From NCBI GenBank assembly GCA_030762895.1, contig CM061062.1, positions 285,444,397-285,508,396 of the forward strand: a stretch of 64,000 bases of DNA, given 5' to 3'. The position numbers and the translations under genes are program-made. Numbering within the stretch: position 1 is the stretch's first letter; every line of letters begins with the position of its first letter. This document shows, piece after piece, positions 32,207-43,330 of the stretch. The notes under the pieces are model-generated. The model was not told where the DNA came from and made no database searches. It saw nothing but the letters and a program-made list of their open reading frames with translations. The DNA is from Sophora flavescens (taxonomy: Eukaryota > Streptophyta > Magnoliopsida > Fabales > Fabaceae).

Positions 32207-32964
32207 ATTCTCTCGGCCTGATGTAGGTAATTAGGACCAACTTATCTGCCAAATCCACCCCAAGTTCTGTCAAAGAACAAGGATACCGAGATGCTACTCG
32301 GCTTATAGTGTATGAAGAAGAAGATGATCATACTAAAGGTCCATGCCTTGTATATATAGTGTGAGGGTAGCAAACTATTTATGAATGATTTATGGGGTTC
32401 GTTCATGAGGAGGGTTACAAAGCCATTAATTACCCATTAGTGAGAGGTCGGTTACGAGATCTGATACCGGTTACAGATGTTGGCAGTCACAGACTCGAGT
32501 GTAGGAGGTGGACCGAGATTAAGGCCTAACACGACTATATCGTAAAAGAAACATATAGTCGGACCTGACTTATATCAAATCCATATAGTAACAAAACTCA
32601 ACAAATCGGATTTTAAAAGTAAACTCGGAATATGAATAATCTGATCTTCATCCAACAGTTCCGACATATTTAATGTAGTGTATGCGAAAAATTTGATTGT
32701 AGAAAATCCATTTTTGTAGCTGTCACAATGTTACAACTATGAAGGACTTGCAGCACAAAGCTAGAGTGAGGGAGAGGAGTAGGATAGAACTACATATTAC
32801 CATTTAAGATGTGGTTGTCTCAGTGTGGGGATACTGTTAGGATTGTGGTAAACTTGTGGCGCTGAACTAACGAGGGTGTGAGGGAGACAACAGTCGAGAA
32901 GGAGCAGAACAATACAAACATTATTTGAAGGTAAATATGGAGATATAATTTTATAAATTAATTA
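32207..32964 (-). other. Unassigned LTR-like sequence with a TATA box
   Basis: On the minus strand CACTATATATACAAGGCATG (about 32344-32363) is a good TATA context, and the downstream part reads CCTTGTTCTTTGACAG. This could be the 5' half of another LTR that the solo LTR at 30260 interrupted. Boundaries were not found. Confidence 0.35.
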
Positions 32965-33120
32965 GTATACATTTTCAGTTTAAATATTTTTTACATATTC
33001 AATTAATCATAAATTGTCACATTATTTAACTCTTATAGTAACTACCTTTAAAGTCACAAATAGGATGATTTGTGATTGAATGATACTGTAAAAAAAAAAT
33101 TCTCTATACTGACAATGTAT
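32965..33120. mobile_element. Degenerate MITE related to the one at 19020
   Basis: Left GTATACATTTTCAGTTTAAA and right CTATACTGACAATGTAT are inverted relatives of each other and of the ends of the MITE at 19020-19177. It is about 156 bp, non-coding and more diverged. Confidence 0.5.
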
Positions 33121-33526
33121 TAAAATTAGACTTATATAATCACATTCCTATAAAAATGTTAAAATTTAAATTATAATAAATATAAATTAAAAAATTATAT
33201 ACAACATTAAATTTGTGACCCAATAAGTTAGGAGCATACTTTTTTAAAAGTCTAAATTATAATTTATTTAACTACATAAGTTGTTAACAATGTTTTGACT
33301 TAGCCTTTTTGTTAGATGAAAGAGGCAGAACATATGCCTCCTACTAAACATCTGCCTATTTCGACTCATTTTTATTGTAATTGTATATGGGATTTCGTTT
33401 AATGCCACCCTTCAAATAAATTGAATCTTCTGAGTTACTTTACATTATAGTAAAAAAAAATTGCTACGGGCATAAATCATCAAACATGATTTTTGTTGAT
33501 TTCAAAAATTAACTTCAAGTAGTAAG
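33121..33526. other. Non-coding A+T-rich flank left of copia copy B
   Basis: No gene or element boundary seen. It ends at the target duplication GCTAC (33527-33531). Confidence 0.5.
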
Positions 33527-33531
33527 GCTAC

Positions 33532-34035
33532 TGTTGTGGTTGCACACTGTTTCTTAATGCAAGAAACTGAACTGCTGCTAGAACAGAACCAACGCAGAAA
33601 AGGAATTGATGCAGATGAGAAAAGAAAGGAAAGAAGAATGGTGACACACACTGAACTATCGTGGTTCAGAGCTAAATTGTTCTAGCTCCTACATCCACAC
33701 TGAGGTTGAAGATCGCAATCCACTATATCAAGAGTTTACAGTACAAGACTTCTAGATGAGCAATGCTCTTTCACACTTGCACTCACTTACAATATGGATT
33801 ACACACGTTTCTTGATCTCACCTTGAGCAATCTGCTCCCTATTATATATTTCTATAGAATCATGCTATGGCTTCTATGCTAACTGGCTTTCCAGCCAAAT
33901 AGGTAGTTACATTAGTTATCCCTAACTAATTTTCCCAACTAACTCAACAAAGGCAACTAATCAGTTACATCTCATAGCTTCTAAACATATCATATTTCTA
34001 TCTAAAACATTTTATGATTCACCACGGATTCAACA
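33532..34035 (-). repeat. 3' LTR of copia copy B
   Basis: 504 bp, TGTTGTGGTTGC to GGATTCAACA. By eye it differs from the 5' LTR (56414-56917) at roughly 2-3 percent of sites, mostly transitions. Confidence 0.93.
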
Positions 34036-34101
34036 AATCTCCACCTTGAATCTTCAATGCCAACTATAGATATAAAAAGCTCCAAGCCTCTTACTGAGAC
34101 T

Positions 34102-35001
34102 TCAGTTGCTAAGAGTTCCAATGTTTACCAAATTTAAACAATGTTCAAATTTGGAACCTGGAACTACCTTTGTCATCATGTCAGCAGGGTTGTCTTGAGT
34201 TGCAATCTTCTTAACTTCAATCATTCCTTGTGCAATAACATCTCGAATGTAATGTAACCTTACATCAATGTGTTTTGTCCTCTCATGGAATACTTGATTC
34301 TTTGAGAGACAGATGGCACTTTGGCTATCACACCACATTGTTGAAGACACTGTGTTGTCTTGCAAGTCTGATACAAAACCCTTTAACCAGATAGCTTCCT
34401 TGACTGCTTCTGTCAAAGCTATGTACTCTGCCTCTATGGTTGATGGTGCTACAACTGATTAAAGATTGGCTTTCCAACTCACTACATTTCCATATAGTGT
34501 GAAAATGTAACCAGTGGGGGACCTTCTCTTATCCAAATCTCCTGCAAAATCAGAATCTGAAAACCCTGCAATACCACTGCTTGCTGAATCTGATTTGCCA
34601 AATATGAGAATAAGAGATTTAGAGCCCTTTAGGTATCTGAATATCCATTTGACTGCCATCCAGTGCTCCTTCCCTGGATTTCCCATGAACCTGCTGACCA
34701 TGCTTGCAGCATATGCTAAGTCAGGTCTTGAACAGACCATAGCATACATCAGGCTGCCAGTTGCATTTGAGTATGGAACACAACTCATAAACTTCCTGTC
34801 TTCATCATTTTTAGGTGACTGATCCGTATATAGTTTGAAGTGTGCAGCTATTGGGGTTGAGACTATTTTTGCTTCTGTCATACAGAACCTTCTCAGCACC
34901 TTTTCAACATAGTTTGTCTGATTCAGGAACAACAGCTTCTTTGATCTTTTCCTCACAATTTCCATGCCTAAGATCCTCTTTGAAGCTCCTAGGTTCTTCA
35001 T
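34102..35001 (-). pseudogene. Copia RNase H and connection domain, copy B
   Basis: 35001 downward reads MKNLGASKRILGMEIVRKRS, NYVEKVLRRFCM, MYAMVCSRPDLAYAASMVSR, RSPTGYIFTLYGNVVSWKAN, then a stop (34459). From about 34416 it continues TEAVKEAIWLKGF, MWCDSQSAICLSKNQVFHER, TKHIDVRLHYIRDVI and NPADMMTKVVPGSKFEHCLN. These are the classic copia RNase H motifs including DSQSA and TKHIDV. The element's natural stop follows NIGTLSN at 34102. Confidence 0.9.
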
Positions 35002-35002
35002 T

Positions 35003-35538
35003 TCAAACTGAGTTCAGAAGATCCTTGAGCCTTTTGATTTCACTTGTGTCAGAACTAGCAATTAACATATCATCTACATATAGTAGAAGATATATGAAGC
35101 AACCTGTTTCAGTTCTTTTGAAATAGACACAGCTATCAAAAGAGCTCCTTTTGTAACTGTTTGTCATCATGAAAGAGTCAAAACGTTTGTACCACTTCTT
35201 GGAGATTGCTTGAGTCCATACAGTGACTTGTTGAGCAAGCAAACCATATGCTCCTTCCCTTTGACTTCATATCCCTCGGGTTGATTCATGTAGATCATTT
35301 CCTCTAGTTGACCATGCAAGAATGTTGTCTTTACATACATTTGTTCAACTTCCATATCGTAGGTAGCAACAAGAGACAAGATGACTCTTATGCTAGTATG
35401 CTTCACAACTGGAGAGAATATTGCATTGAAATCTATCCCCTCTCTTTGAGTGAAGCCTTTTGCCACAAGCCAAGCCTTGTATCTGCTCCTCTCAACCCCT
35501 GGCACTTCTGGTTTGCAGGCTTCTCCACTAAGCTCCAA
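35003..35538 (-). pseudogene. Copia reverse transcriptase, copy B
   Basis: 35538-35167 gives SRYKAWLVAKGFTQREGIDF, FSPVVKHTSIRVILSLVATY and NKSLYGLKQSP. After a frameshift, 35242-35003 gives KKWYKRFDSFMMTNSYKRSS and IYLLLYVDDMLIASSDTSEI with the YVDD active site. The N-terminal part of the RT (the CKWIFK-type segment) is missing through a deletion that also exists in copy A. Confidence 0.9.
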
Positions 35539-35544
35539 GTATTG

Positions 35545-36987
35545 TTGTTCATCATTGAATCAATTTCATATTCCATGGCAGCTTTCCAGTGATGCTTATC
35601 TACACTTGACATTGCTTGTTTGTAATTGATTGGATCAACTTCTTCAAAATCAGTTTCCACACTCAGGGCATATGCTATAAGATCAGCATAGCCATATCTC
35701 TGTGGTGCCCTGATCTGTCTCCTTTCTCTATCCCTGATTAGATTATAGGATGAAGTTGCTTCTTCTAACTGAGCACTGTGCTGATCAGTTTCAGTGTTGA
35801 ATTCTTGTCTTTCTTCAGCAGGTTTGTCCACCTTAAACTGAACCTTTTGTTCTTCTTTGTATGATTGGTCAGTGAGATTATTTGTGATCTCTTCTTTGCT
35901 AAGAATGGAATCTTCTTGAAAGACCACATCCCTGCTAATTACAGCTTTTCCTCCCTTTGGGCCTGTTAGCCATATCTTGTAGCCTTTGACACCATCTGGA
36001 TACCCTAAGAAGATTCCCTTGTTAGACCTAGGCTCAAGCTTTCCTTCATTCACATGAATGTATGCTGTGCAACCGAATATTCTGAGGTTTTCATAGCATG
36101 CTGGCTTCCCTTTCCACAATTCCTCTGGTGTTTTAAAACCAATTGCAGCAGATGGTGATCTGTTTATCAAATAGCATGCAGTGTGAACTGCTTCACCCCA
36201 AAAACTCCTGCTAAGGTTTGCATTGGATAACATGCACCTAACCCTCTCCAAAATGGTCCTATTCATTCTTTCTGCTAGGCCATTTTGTTGAGGAGTTAGT
36301 CTAACAGTTTTGTGCCTGGTTATGCCATGATCTTTACAAAACCCAGTGAATTCTTCACTCAAGTATTCAAGGCCATTATCTATTCTTAGAACCTTGATAT
36401 GCCTTCCTGTTTGATTCTCCACAAGAGCCTTCCACTGCTTGAAGCATTTGAAGGCATGATTCTTGTGTTTCAACAAGTATATCCACACCTTTCTAGACCA
36501 GTCATCGATGAAAGAGATGAAGTATCTAGCTCCACCTAATGAAGGAAACCTTGCTGGCCCCCAAATGTCATAATGCACATAGTCCATTATTGCTTTAGTG
36601 GTATGAGTGGCTGTTGAGAACTTGACTCTTTTCTGTTTGCCATAGAGACAGTGTTCACAAAACTCAAGTTTCTCAAAGTCACCATTGCCAATCAATCCTT
36701 GCTTGTATAATTCTTCAAGCCCTCTTTCTCTTACATGAGCTAATCTATGATGCCTCAGTTTTGTGCTTATCTTAGCATCAAAAATTAAACTAGCAGGATT
36801 GATTACAGTCTTACCTTGTAGTATGTACAGTCCATTTCTTCTGGTTCCCTTCATTATCTGCAATGATCATTTGATGATCTTGAGACTTCCATCTTCTCCT
36901 TTGAATGTGCATCCAGCCTCATCCAACATACCAAGAGAAATAAGGTTCCTCTTCAGATCGGGTACATGCCTTACCTCGGTGAACAAT
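35545..36987 (-). pseudogene. Copia integrase, copy B, cut by Athila at its N-terminal side
   Basis: The open frame reads RHHRLAHVRERGLEELYKQG and FCEHCLYGKQKRV (HHCC zinc region). It continues with DYVHYDIWGPARF, RIDNGLEYLSEEF with the catalytic Asp intact, NGLAERMNRTILERVRCMLS and KPACYENLRIFGCTAYIHVN. The frame is cut at 36987/55470 between GSTK and TEVRHVPDLK by the Athila insertion. A stop between the 36990 region and the start at 36863 (GSLQIM context, TGA near 36868) is private to copy B. Confidence 0.9.
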
Positions 36988-38437
36988 TGTTGACACGAAA
37001 TCTAGGCAAGTATACCTAGTCGTACAAGTAATAAAGAAGTAAGAGGGATATCGTTCCCACGAGGACTGAGACAAGTACTAGCACGTAGCAATTCAATTAC
37101 TATCTAAGCGAATCTTTGGATGGAAGGGAGCTCAATACTAAATACCATGCCAAACAAGGATTAAAATAAACAAAATAAAAGGAAAAGTTCTTTTTGGGTT
37201 TTTGTCGAACACTTGGAATGCAGAAAAATGGTTCTTCAAATATGATGAAAGATGTTGGGATTAAATTTCACTAAACCTTAGCCTCATGCAATACCAAAAC
37301 CACCAATCCAGTTTATGCTTCAAATATTAAAATCAACCCACAAGAGTACTCAAGCCCTAATTCCTTAGATGACAAGAGCCTAAATCCCCTAATTAAACCC
37401 TAATTCCTTAGGTGGCCTAATTAGTGAATTTGCATTAAGAGTAAGGATTACACGATTACTAATAAACCAAAATCCATTCCTAGATGCAAGGTTTACTAGG
37501 TGATTAATTCCAGATCAATAATTGAAAAGAACATCCCCATTGCAAATCAAATCTCAAAATCAATTCATGGATGATCAGACCACAAAAAGCATTAAGCATA
37601 GGAATCAAACACTAATACGAAAGCATAAACACAGATTAATCAATCAAGGTAAATACATGAGATTCGGTTTAGCTACATCTAATCCCAACAAAAATGGAGT
37701 TTAGCTACTCATGATTACAGAGAAAGCCAAAATCAAAACAATAGAGACAAGGGGAAGAAGGAACTCCATGGAAGCTTTCCACATGCGGTCCCAGTAACTC
37801 CTTGGCTCAGAGAGAACGTGTTTTCTTTCTAGGGTAAAAGTCTGCTCCAGAGATATGCCTTTTTGTTTTGCCTAGATGCCTATTTATAGATTAGGCGCGC
37901 GTCACGGCCGTGATGGGTTCTGCCTTGGGCGCGCTTTCAATTTTGATTCATCACGGCTGTGATGCTCATCACGGCTAGGCCGTGATCGCTTCTGCCTTGA
38001 ACGTTGCTTCACCAAATGGTCTGTCACGGTCGTGATGGGCAACATGGCTAGGCCTTGACAGATTCTTCCTAGAAGGGGTATGGCTCAATTAACATGTCAC
38101 GGCCGTGATGGGCATCACGGCTAGGCCGTGAGAGCTTCTGACTTTTGCCTTCTTTCTTTCTAGTTATTGCTCGATCATGGCCGTGATGGTCATCACGTCT
38201 AGGCCATGATGGGCTCTGTTTGGTACATTTTCTTCACTTTTCAAGCTCTATCTTCATCCGAGCTCCATCATGGTCAATCTAGAGCATTTTACCCTTAATT
38301 CCTGCAAAAAAAACACCACGAAACTGCCTCACCCATTCCAAGGTAAAAACTAATAAAAATCAATTTAAATATGCCTAAACTATATGAAAATGCATGCAAA
38401 AATGTACATGAAATATGAGGTGAAATCACACTCATCA
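36988..38437 (-). repeat. 3' LTR of the Athila-like element
   Basis: 1450 bp. By eye roughly 2 percent different from the 5' LTR, plus length changes in the internal dyad array. The polypurine side (38438 onward) reads CAAGCTTGGGGTGATT on the minus strand. Confidence 0.93.
37890..38215. repeat. Palindromic dyad array in the Athila 3' LTR
   Basis: Five units, each built from the perfect palindrome TCACGGCCGTGA followed by ATCACGGCTAGGCCGTGAT, itself a hairpin with a 3-base loop, or decayed versions. Units are spaced about 60-80 bases by unique sequence. One unit has lost its second half (compare 54978 in the other LTR). Confidence 0.9.
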
Positions 38438-40256
38438 AATCACCCCAAGCTTGTTCATTTGCTTGTCCTCAAGCAATCACTAAGGTTAGAGGAGATAAAT
38501 AATCAGAGCATAGATAGTGAACCAAGAACCCGAGTAACTAATCCAAGTAACAGGCATTTCAAATAATTCAGCAGGAGACAATTAATTTCAAGTCCAATTA
38601 GAAGCTTAGGTTTCCTAGACTCATATTCTCACTGATTCGGGCACTCTTTCTCACCCCACTCAAGTGTTTAAGGATATATGACAATTCGCTCAATTTCCTC
38701 AAGGAATGAATTCTACCATAAGCTTGACTATTAACCAAATCTCTACTTTATTAATGAAAACACATTAGAATCAAGAGGTCTTTACTTTGGTTGTAACGGG
38801 GCCATGGGATTAATCGTTAGATGGGGAAATCAAGAAAAGGAATTTTCAAGAAGGCTAAACACAATATCAAGCATTGCTAAGCATGACACCTTCTAAAATA
38901 TTTTTTGGGTTTTGATTCATTTTTCCACCTTTCTTTCTTTCTTTTTATTTTATTTCTCACTTCCTTTTGTCATCCCCTTCTCTATATATATTTTCTCTTT
39001 TTTTTTGGAGAAAGGGAGATTTTCAATTCAATAGAAACATCTTTCTGACTTTCTCATCCCATACTTTTTCAAACTACCTTTTTACCCTTTTTGTAATACT
39101 TTAAAAGGTGCCATACCAAGCATTATTCATCAAAGTATTTCAAGGTACTAAGAAAGGTATTTTATTCATTCAGGCTCAAAATTGGGCAGCTAAGGGGTAG
39201 CATTTAGTCAATCAAAGCTCAGAAGGCCGGAAAAATACCTAGTGCCTCAATCATTTTCAAAAATGTTTTCAAAAATTTTTAAGCTTCAAAATGGTTTTAA
39301 GTCAAGTTCTAGAGACTACAATCCAAGAGGAATTAAAACACTCTATCAAAAAGAATGGGGTAGATTTAGTGAGTACCCCTTTTTGGCTCAAAATCTCATA
39401 TTTTAGTAGTTCAAAAATCAGTGAGAAACACAAATCTACGGACCCACATGCTGATTATCAACTATCAAAGATCATCTCAAGCATTTTTATTTGTAGCCTT
39501 ATCACAAGAATAAAAAAAATTGGGTTCAAAAATTCACTATCTAAATTTATTTGGCACTAAGTTCTCACAATTGGATGCATAATCTTAGCAAGGGGCAATC
39601 GAATCATGTGATCATGCAAAGCTATGCCTATATGAATGCAACATGAAAAATGTAAAAATTCAAATATTTGCAAAAATACCCCTACCCCAAGCTTAAATAT
39701 TTACATTGTCCCCAATGTAAATATTCAAGTCAGAGAGAGGAGAAAAATGGAACAACTTACCGAGGCGGTAGCGGGTGCTGGCTCACATGCCTAGTCAGAG
39801 GGATTGCATGAAAAATGTGTCATAGCCGTGATTCTCATCACGAGCAGGCCGTGATCTATTCTGGTCCATAGGAGCTGGCTTGTCACGGTCGTGACCTATA
39901 TCACGGCTAGGCCGTGATGCTCTCTGATCTTCATGGTCCTCTCATCACGCTCGTGATGGGTATCACGGCTGGGCCGTGATCCTCTCTGATCTTCATGGCT
40001 GGCTCATCACGGTCGTGACCAGTGTCACGGCCTGGGCGTGATGGCTGCTGACTTGCTTGCCCTTGCCCTTTTTGCTTCTCCTTCCTTCTTACCCTGAAAA
40101 CACTTAACACATCTATTAATTTATGATCTTTTTACTCTTGATCTTTCAAATTATTCAAGAGTTAAAAATCAAAAACAAATGGAAAAGGAAAAGAAAACTT
40201 GGGTTGCCTCCCAATAAGCGCTTCTTTAACTTCACTAGCTTGACGGGTCGGTGATC
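38438..40256 (-). other. Athila 3' non-coding region, no envelope-like gene
   Basis: About 1.8 kb between the integrase stop and the 3' LTR. Only short frames without domains are present. It includes a T-rich block (38885-39010) and a second dyad array at 39815-40045. Many Athila elements carry an env-like frame here; this one has none that I can see. Confidence 0.7.
39815..40045. repeat. Palindromic dyad array in the Athila 3' non-coding region
   Basis: Four units of the TCACGGTCGTGA / ATCACGGCTAGGCCGTGAT type recur outside the LTR, separated by CTCTCTGATCTTCATGG-like linkers. It is related to, but distinct from, the LTR arrays. Confidence 0.88.
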
Positions 40257-41229
40257 TCAAGGATCACGAAGGCTCAGAGCTGTGGTCAATCTCTCGATGT
40301 CACCACCCAAGTAGGTCTTGAGCCTTTGGCCATTGACTTTGAAGGTCCTTTTTGAAGTAGGATCCTCCACTTCTATAGCTCCATGAGATGAGACTTCTTT
40401 GACAATGAATGGTCCCGACCACTTAGACTTCAACTTGCCCGGAAACAATCTCAGCCGGGAATTGAATAATAAAACTTGTTGTCCCGGCTGAAATGCTTTC
40501 ATCACGATCTTCTTGTCATGATAAGTCTTGACTCGCTGCTTGTAAATAGCTTCATTCTCATATGCATTAAGGCGCATCTCCTCTAATTCATGCAGCTGAT
40601 TGACTCTTTTCTCACATGCCAGAGTGACATCAAAATTCAAGAACTTCAATGCCCAAAAGGCTCGATGCGCCAACTCTACGGGTAAATGACATGCCTTCCC
40701 ATAGACTATCTGAAACGGAGATAACCCCACAGAAGTTTTTAATGCAGTCCGGTAAGCCCACGAGGCATCGTCAAGCTTCTTTGCCCAATCTTTTCTTGAA
40801 GCGGCCACAGTTTTTTCCAGAATTCGCTTAATCTCCCGATTAGAGACCTCCGCTTGCCCATTTGTTTGCGGATGATATGGAGATGCCACCTTATGCCTCA
40901 CATCATACTTGGTCAACACATTTCTCAGTTGTGAGTTGCAAAAGTGAGATCCCCCATCACTTATAAGGACCCTTGGGACACCGAATCGGGCAAAAATGTT
41001 CTTTTTGATGAACTTAATCACTGTCTGTGCATCATTCTTCGGTGTTGCAACGACCTCCACCCATTTGGAAACATAGTCCACCGCCACCAAGATATATTGA
41101 TTGGAGAATGAAGGTGGAAGCGGACCCATAAAATCTATGCCCCAACAATCAAATACTTCAACCTCTAATATGTTTTGCAGTGGCATCTCATCCCTTTTAG
41201 ATATGTTCCCGGTCCTTTGGCACTTGTCA
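40257..41229 (-). pseudogene. Athila integrase core and C-terminus
   Basis: The minus strand reads MPLQNILEVEVFDCWGIDFM, GPLPPSFSNQYILVAVDYVS (first Asp), FARFGVPRVLISDGGSHFCN (second Asp), SPYHPQTNGQAEVSNREIKR (Glu), SWAYRTALKTSVGLSPFQIV and, at the C-terminus, FKVNGQRLKTYLGG. The DDE triad is intact. The HHCC zinc finger is split: its Cys pair lies at the junction with the chromovirus inserted at 41230 (TSD TGTCA at 41225-41229 and 49432-49436). Confidence 0.92.
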
Positions 41230-42987
41230 TGTAACGCCCTTCGTTACATTAGTGATCCCAAGATAAAATCAATAAAATATCCTTTGAAACATTTAATTAA
41301 AACATATATCTCATAAAGAAAAATTAGAAAAACATTAAAGTCTGGAAATGCCTCATATTAAATAATATAGTATTAGATTATCCATGTAATGAATATAGAT
41401 ATAAATAAATAAATAAAAATCAAAGCCTCAAAATCAGGCGTCTAACTACAATCCCAACGATAAATAATTGCGTCTAGCCACATACGACTCCTTATTCAAG
41501 AACAGACTAACCAACCTAGAAAGATTATCTAATGGTGTCCACTAAGTCTTCACGCCTCTTCAGCCTCAATGACGTCCTCCTCGTGCTCTGAAAACAATGC
41601 TTAATAATGAGATATAAAATCCCAGTGATCAACAATACAGTTTTATAAAAACATTTTCGAAAATAGCATTGTTCTCAGCCGGTGCGGTAACCGAAAAAAC
41701 TATCTATGGTACCCGCTAATTTTTCAAAATAATATATATAAAGAAAATACTTTTAACATTAATAATAAGCTCATCTCAATACATCACATTTCATATACCA
41801 GATAAATCCAAGTTCAATCCGAGCGGTCCGAAGACCTCCTAATTAAATTGGCTTCTTGCCGGCATGCCATATATTCACACATCACACGACAATGGCGTCC
41901 CATTGCCCACCCCTACTCATGAGGAGTGTTTCGATGTCACCCTCCTGTCGGGGACATTTCCATTTCGATACCTCCCATGTGCACATGGTGGTATTTCTCA
42001 TTTTTCGACACCCCAACTTGTGGCGGTGTTACTTTCGATACTCCTTATTAGGTAGTATTACTTATTTTCGACATCCCAATTATACGGGGATGTTACTTTC
42101 GATACCCCATTACGGTGGTATTACTTTTCAATACCCCTATCATAGGTGGTATTACAGCAAACATCATACAAATCATCATCATATATTATATTAATCATAA
42201 ACATCCAGACAAACAATTACATCGTTACATCAATTTAACAATTATCCCCTTTTTGTGAAGAACCACAAAACAAAACAAACAAACAAACAGAAAAAAAAAT
42301 AAAAATAAAAAGGGAAAAGATAGATCACGCCCAATTTCCACTTCCTGGTTAAAAATTTCGTTCCCTATGTAAACAGAAATACAGCAATTGAAATATGATG
42401 TTATAAATCTAAAACCACCGTGAAACACATAAAAATACCATAGAGAGGGTTCATAAGAGTATTATTATTCACCTCTTGAAGACCTCCAAAATGCTCTAGA
42501 GATTATTCGTGATAAAAGATAGTGCTTCTCTAAAAATTCTTCTCCCGTTCACTGATGTTTTTGGATCTGTGTGTTGTAACGTGTGCACTACCAGAAACGA
42601 AGGCCACTCCCTTGCGGCGCTAGTTAGCGCAGTAGACTGTATATATATATAACGCATTAGGCTTTCTAGGTTTCTTCTTCTTCTTTTTTAATATTTATTT
42701 TCTTTCCTTTTTTTTTGTTTTTACTTTGCCAAAAGTCAAGGTCAGTGACTTCCTTGGGGCTCGCCTGACGCCACTCATGCCTATATATATATATATATAT
42801 ATATATAAATTTTGCATTTCTTTTTTTTTTTCTTAGTTGGGTAATTTCAATAAATCCTTGTATTATCACTTCTTTACACTAAGTCTCCCATTTATATTTT
42901 ATTTGCACTACATTTTTTTAATAATTCTAATATTTTATATGCACTATACTTTTTAAATTAATTATATTAGAATTTCATGATGTTACA
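41230..42987 (-). repeat. 3' LTR of the chromovirus
   Basis: 1758 bp. By eye roughly 1-1.5 percent different from the 5' LTR, mostly transitions, plus a shorter (TA)n (42782-42807). Confidence 0.94.
41930..42155. repeat. Minisatellite inside the chromovirus LTR
   Basis: Five to six imperfect units of about 35-40 bases with the shared phrase GGTGTTACTTTCGATACCCC or close variants (TTTCGACACCCC, TTTCGACATCCC, TTTCAATACCCC). The other LTR carries the same array at 48336-48561. It produces an incidental 112-codon open frame in both LTRs. Confidence 0.85.
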
Positions 42988-43086
42988 TTTTCTCCCCTCC
43001 TTAAAGAATTTCGTCCCCGAAATTCGTCTCATACTCACGCACTCATTTTAACATGTGACATATTCAAACGTAAAGATTACCGTACC

Positions 43087-43330
43087 TTAAATAATAAAAT
43101 CTGGGTATTGACGCGCGATGTCCTCCTCCATCTCCCAAGTGGCTTCCTCAGGAGTCAATTCGTCCCATAACACTTTCACCAATGAAATCGCCTTGTTCCT
43201 TAGAGTCTTAGTGCTCTTTTCCAGGATTTGACTAGGCTTTGGCTTATAGATCAAATTATCCTTCAATTGTACAGACTCAGGAGCTATCACATGAGATTCA
43301 TCAGGCACATATTTTGAGTTGTGACACATG
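43087..43330 (-). pseudogene. Chromodomain of the chromovirus, frameshifted from integrase
   Basis: The minus strand reads KYVPDESHVI, VQLKDNLIYKPKPSQILEKS, TKTLRNKAISLVKVLWDELT and PEEATWEMEEDIARQYPDF. This is the chromodomain-like tail of Tekay/Del chromoviruses, thought to steer integration to heterochromatin. It is separated from the polyprotein by a frameshift at an A-run near 43311-43316, where the main frame ends SQLKICA. The final stop is at 43087-43089. Confidence 0.88.

Noticed and set aside
37890..38215. CRISPR-like array in the spaced hairpin units
   Set aside because: Plant LTR context, imperfect repeats and unit decay. It is an LTR feature.
41856..42194. 112-codon open frame in both chromovirus LTRs (also 48262-48600)
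   Set aside because: Its repetitive His/Tyr/Phe-rich sequence follows the LTR minisatellite; non-coding.
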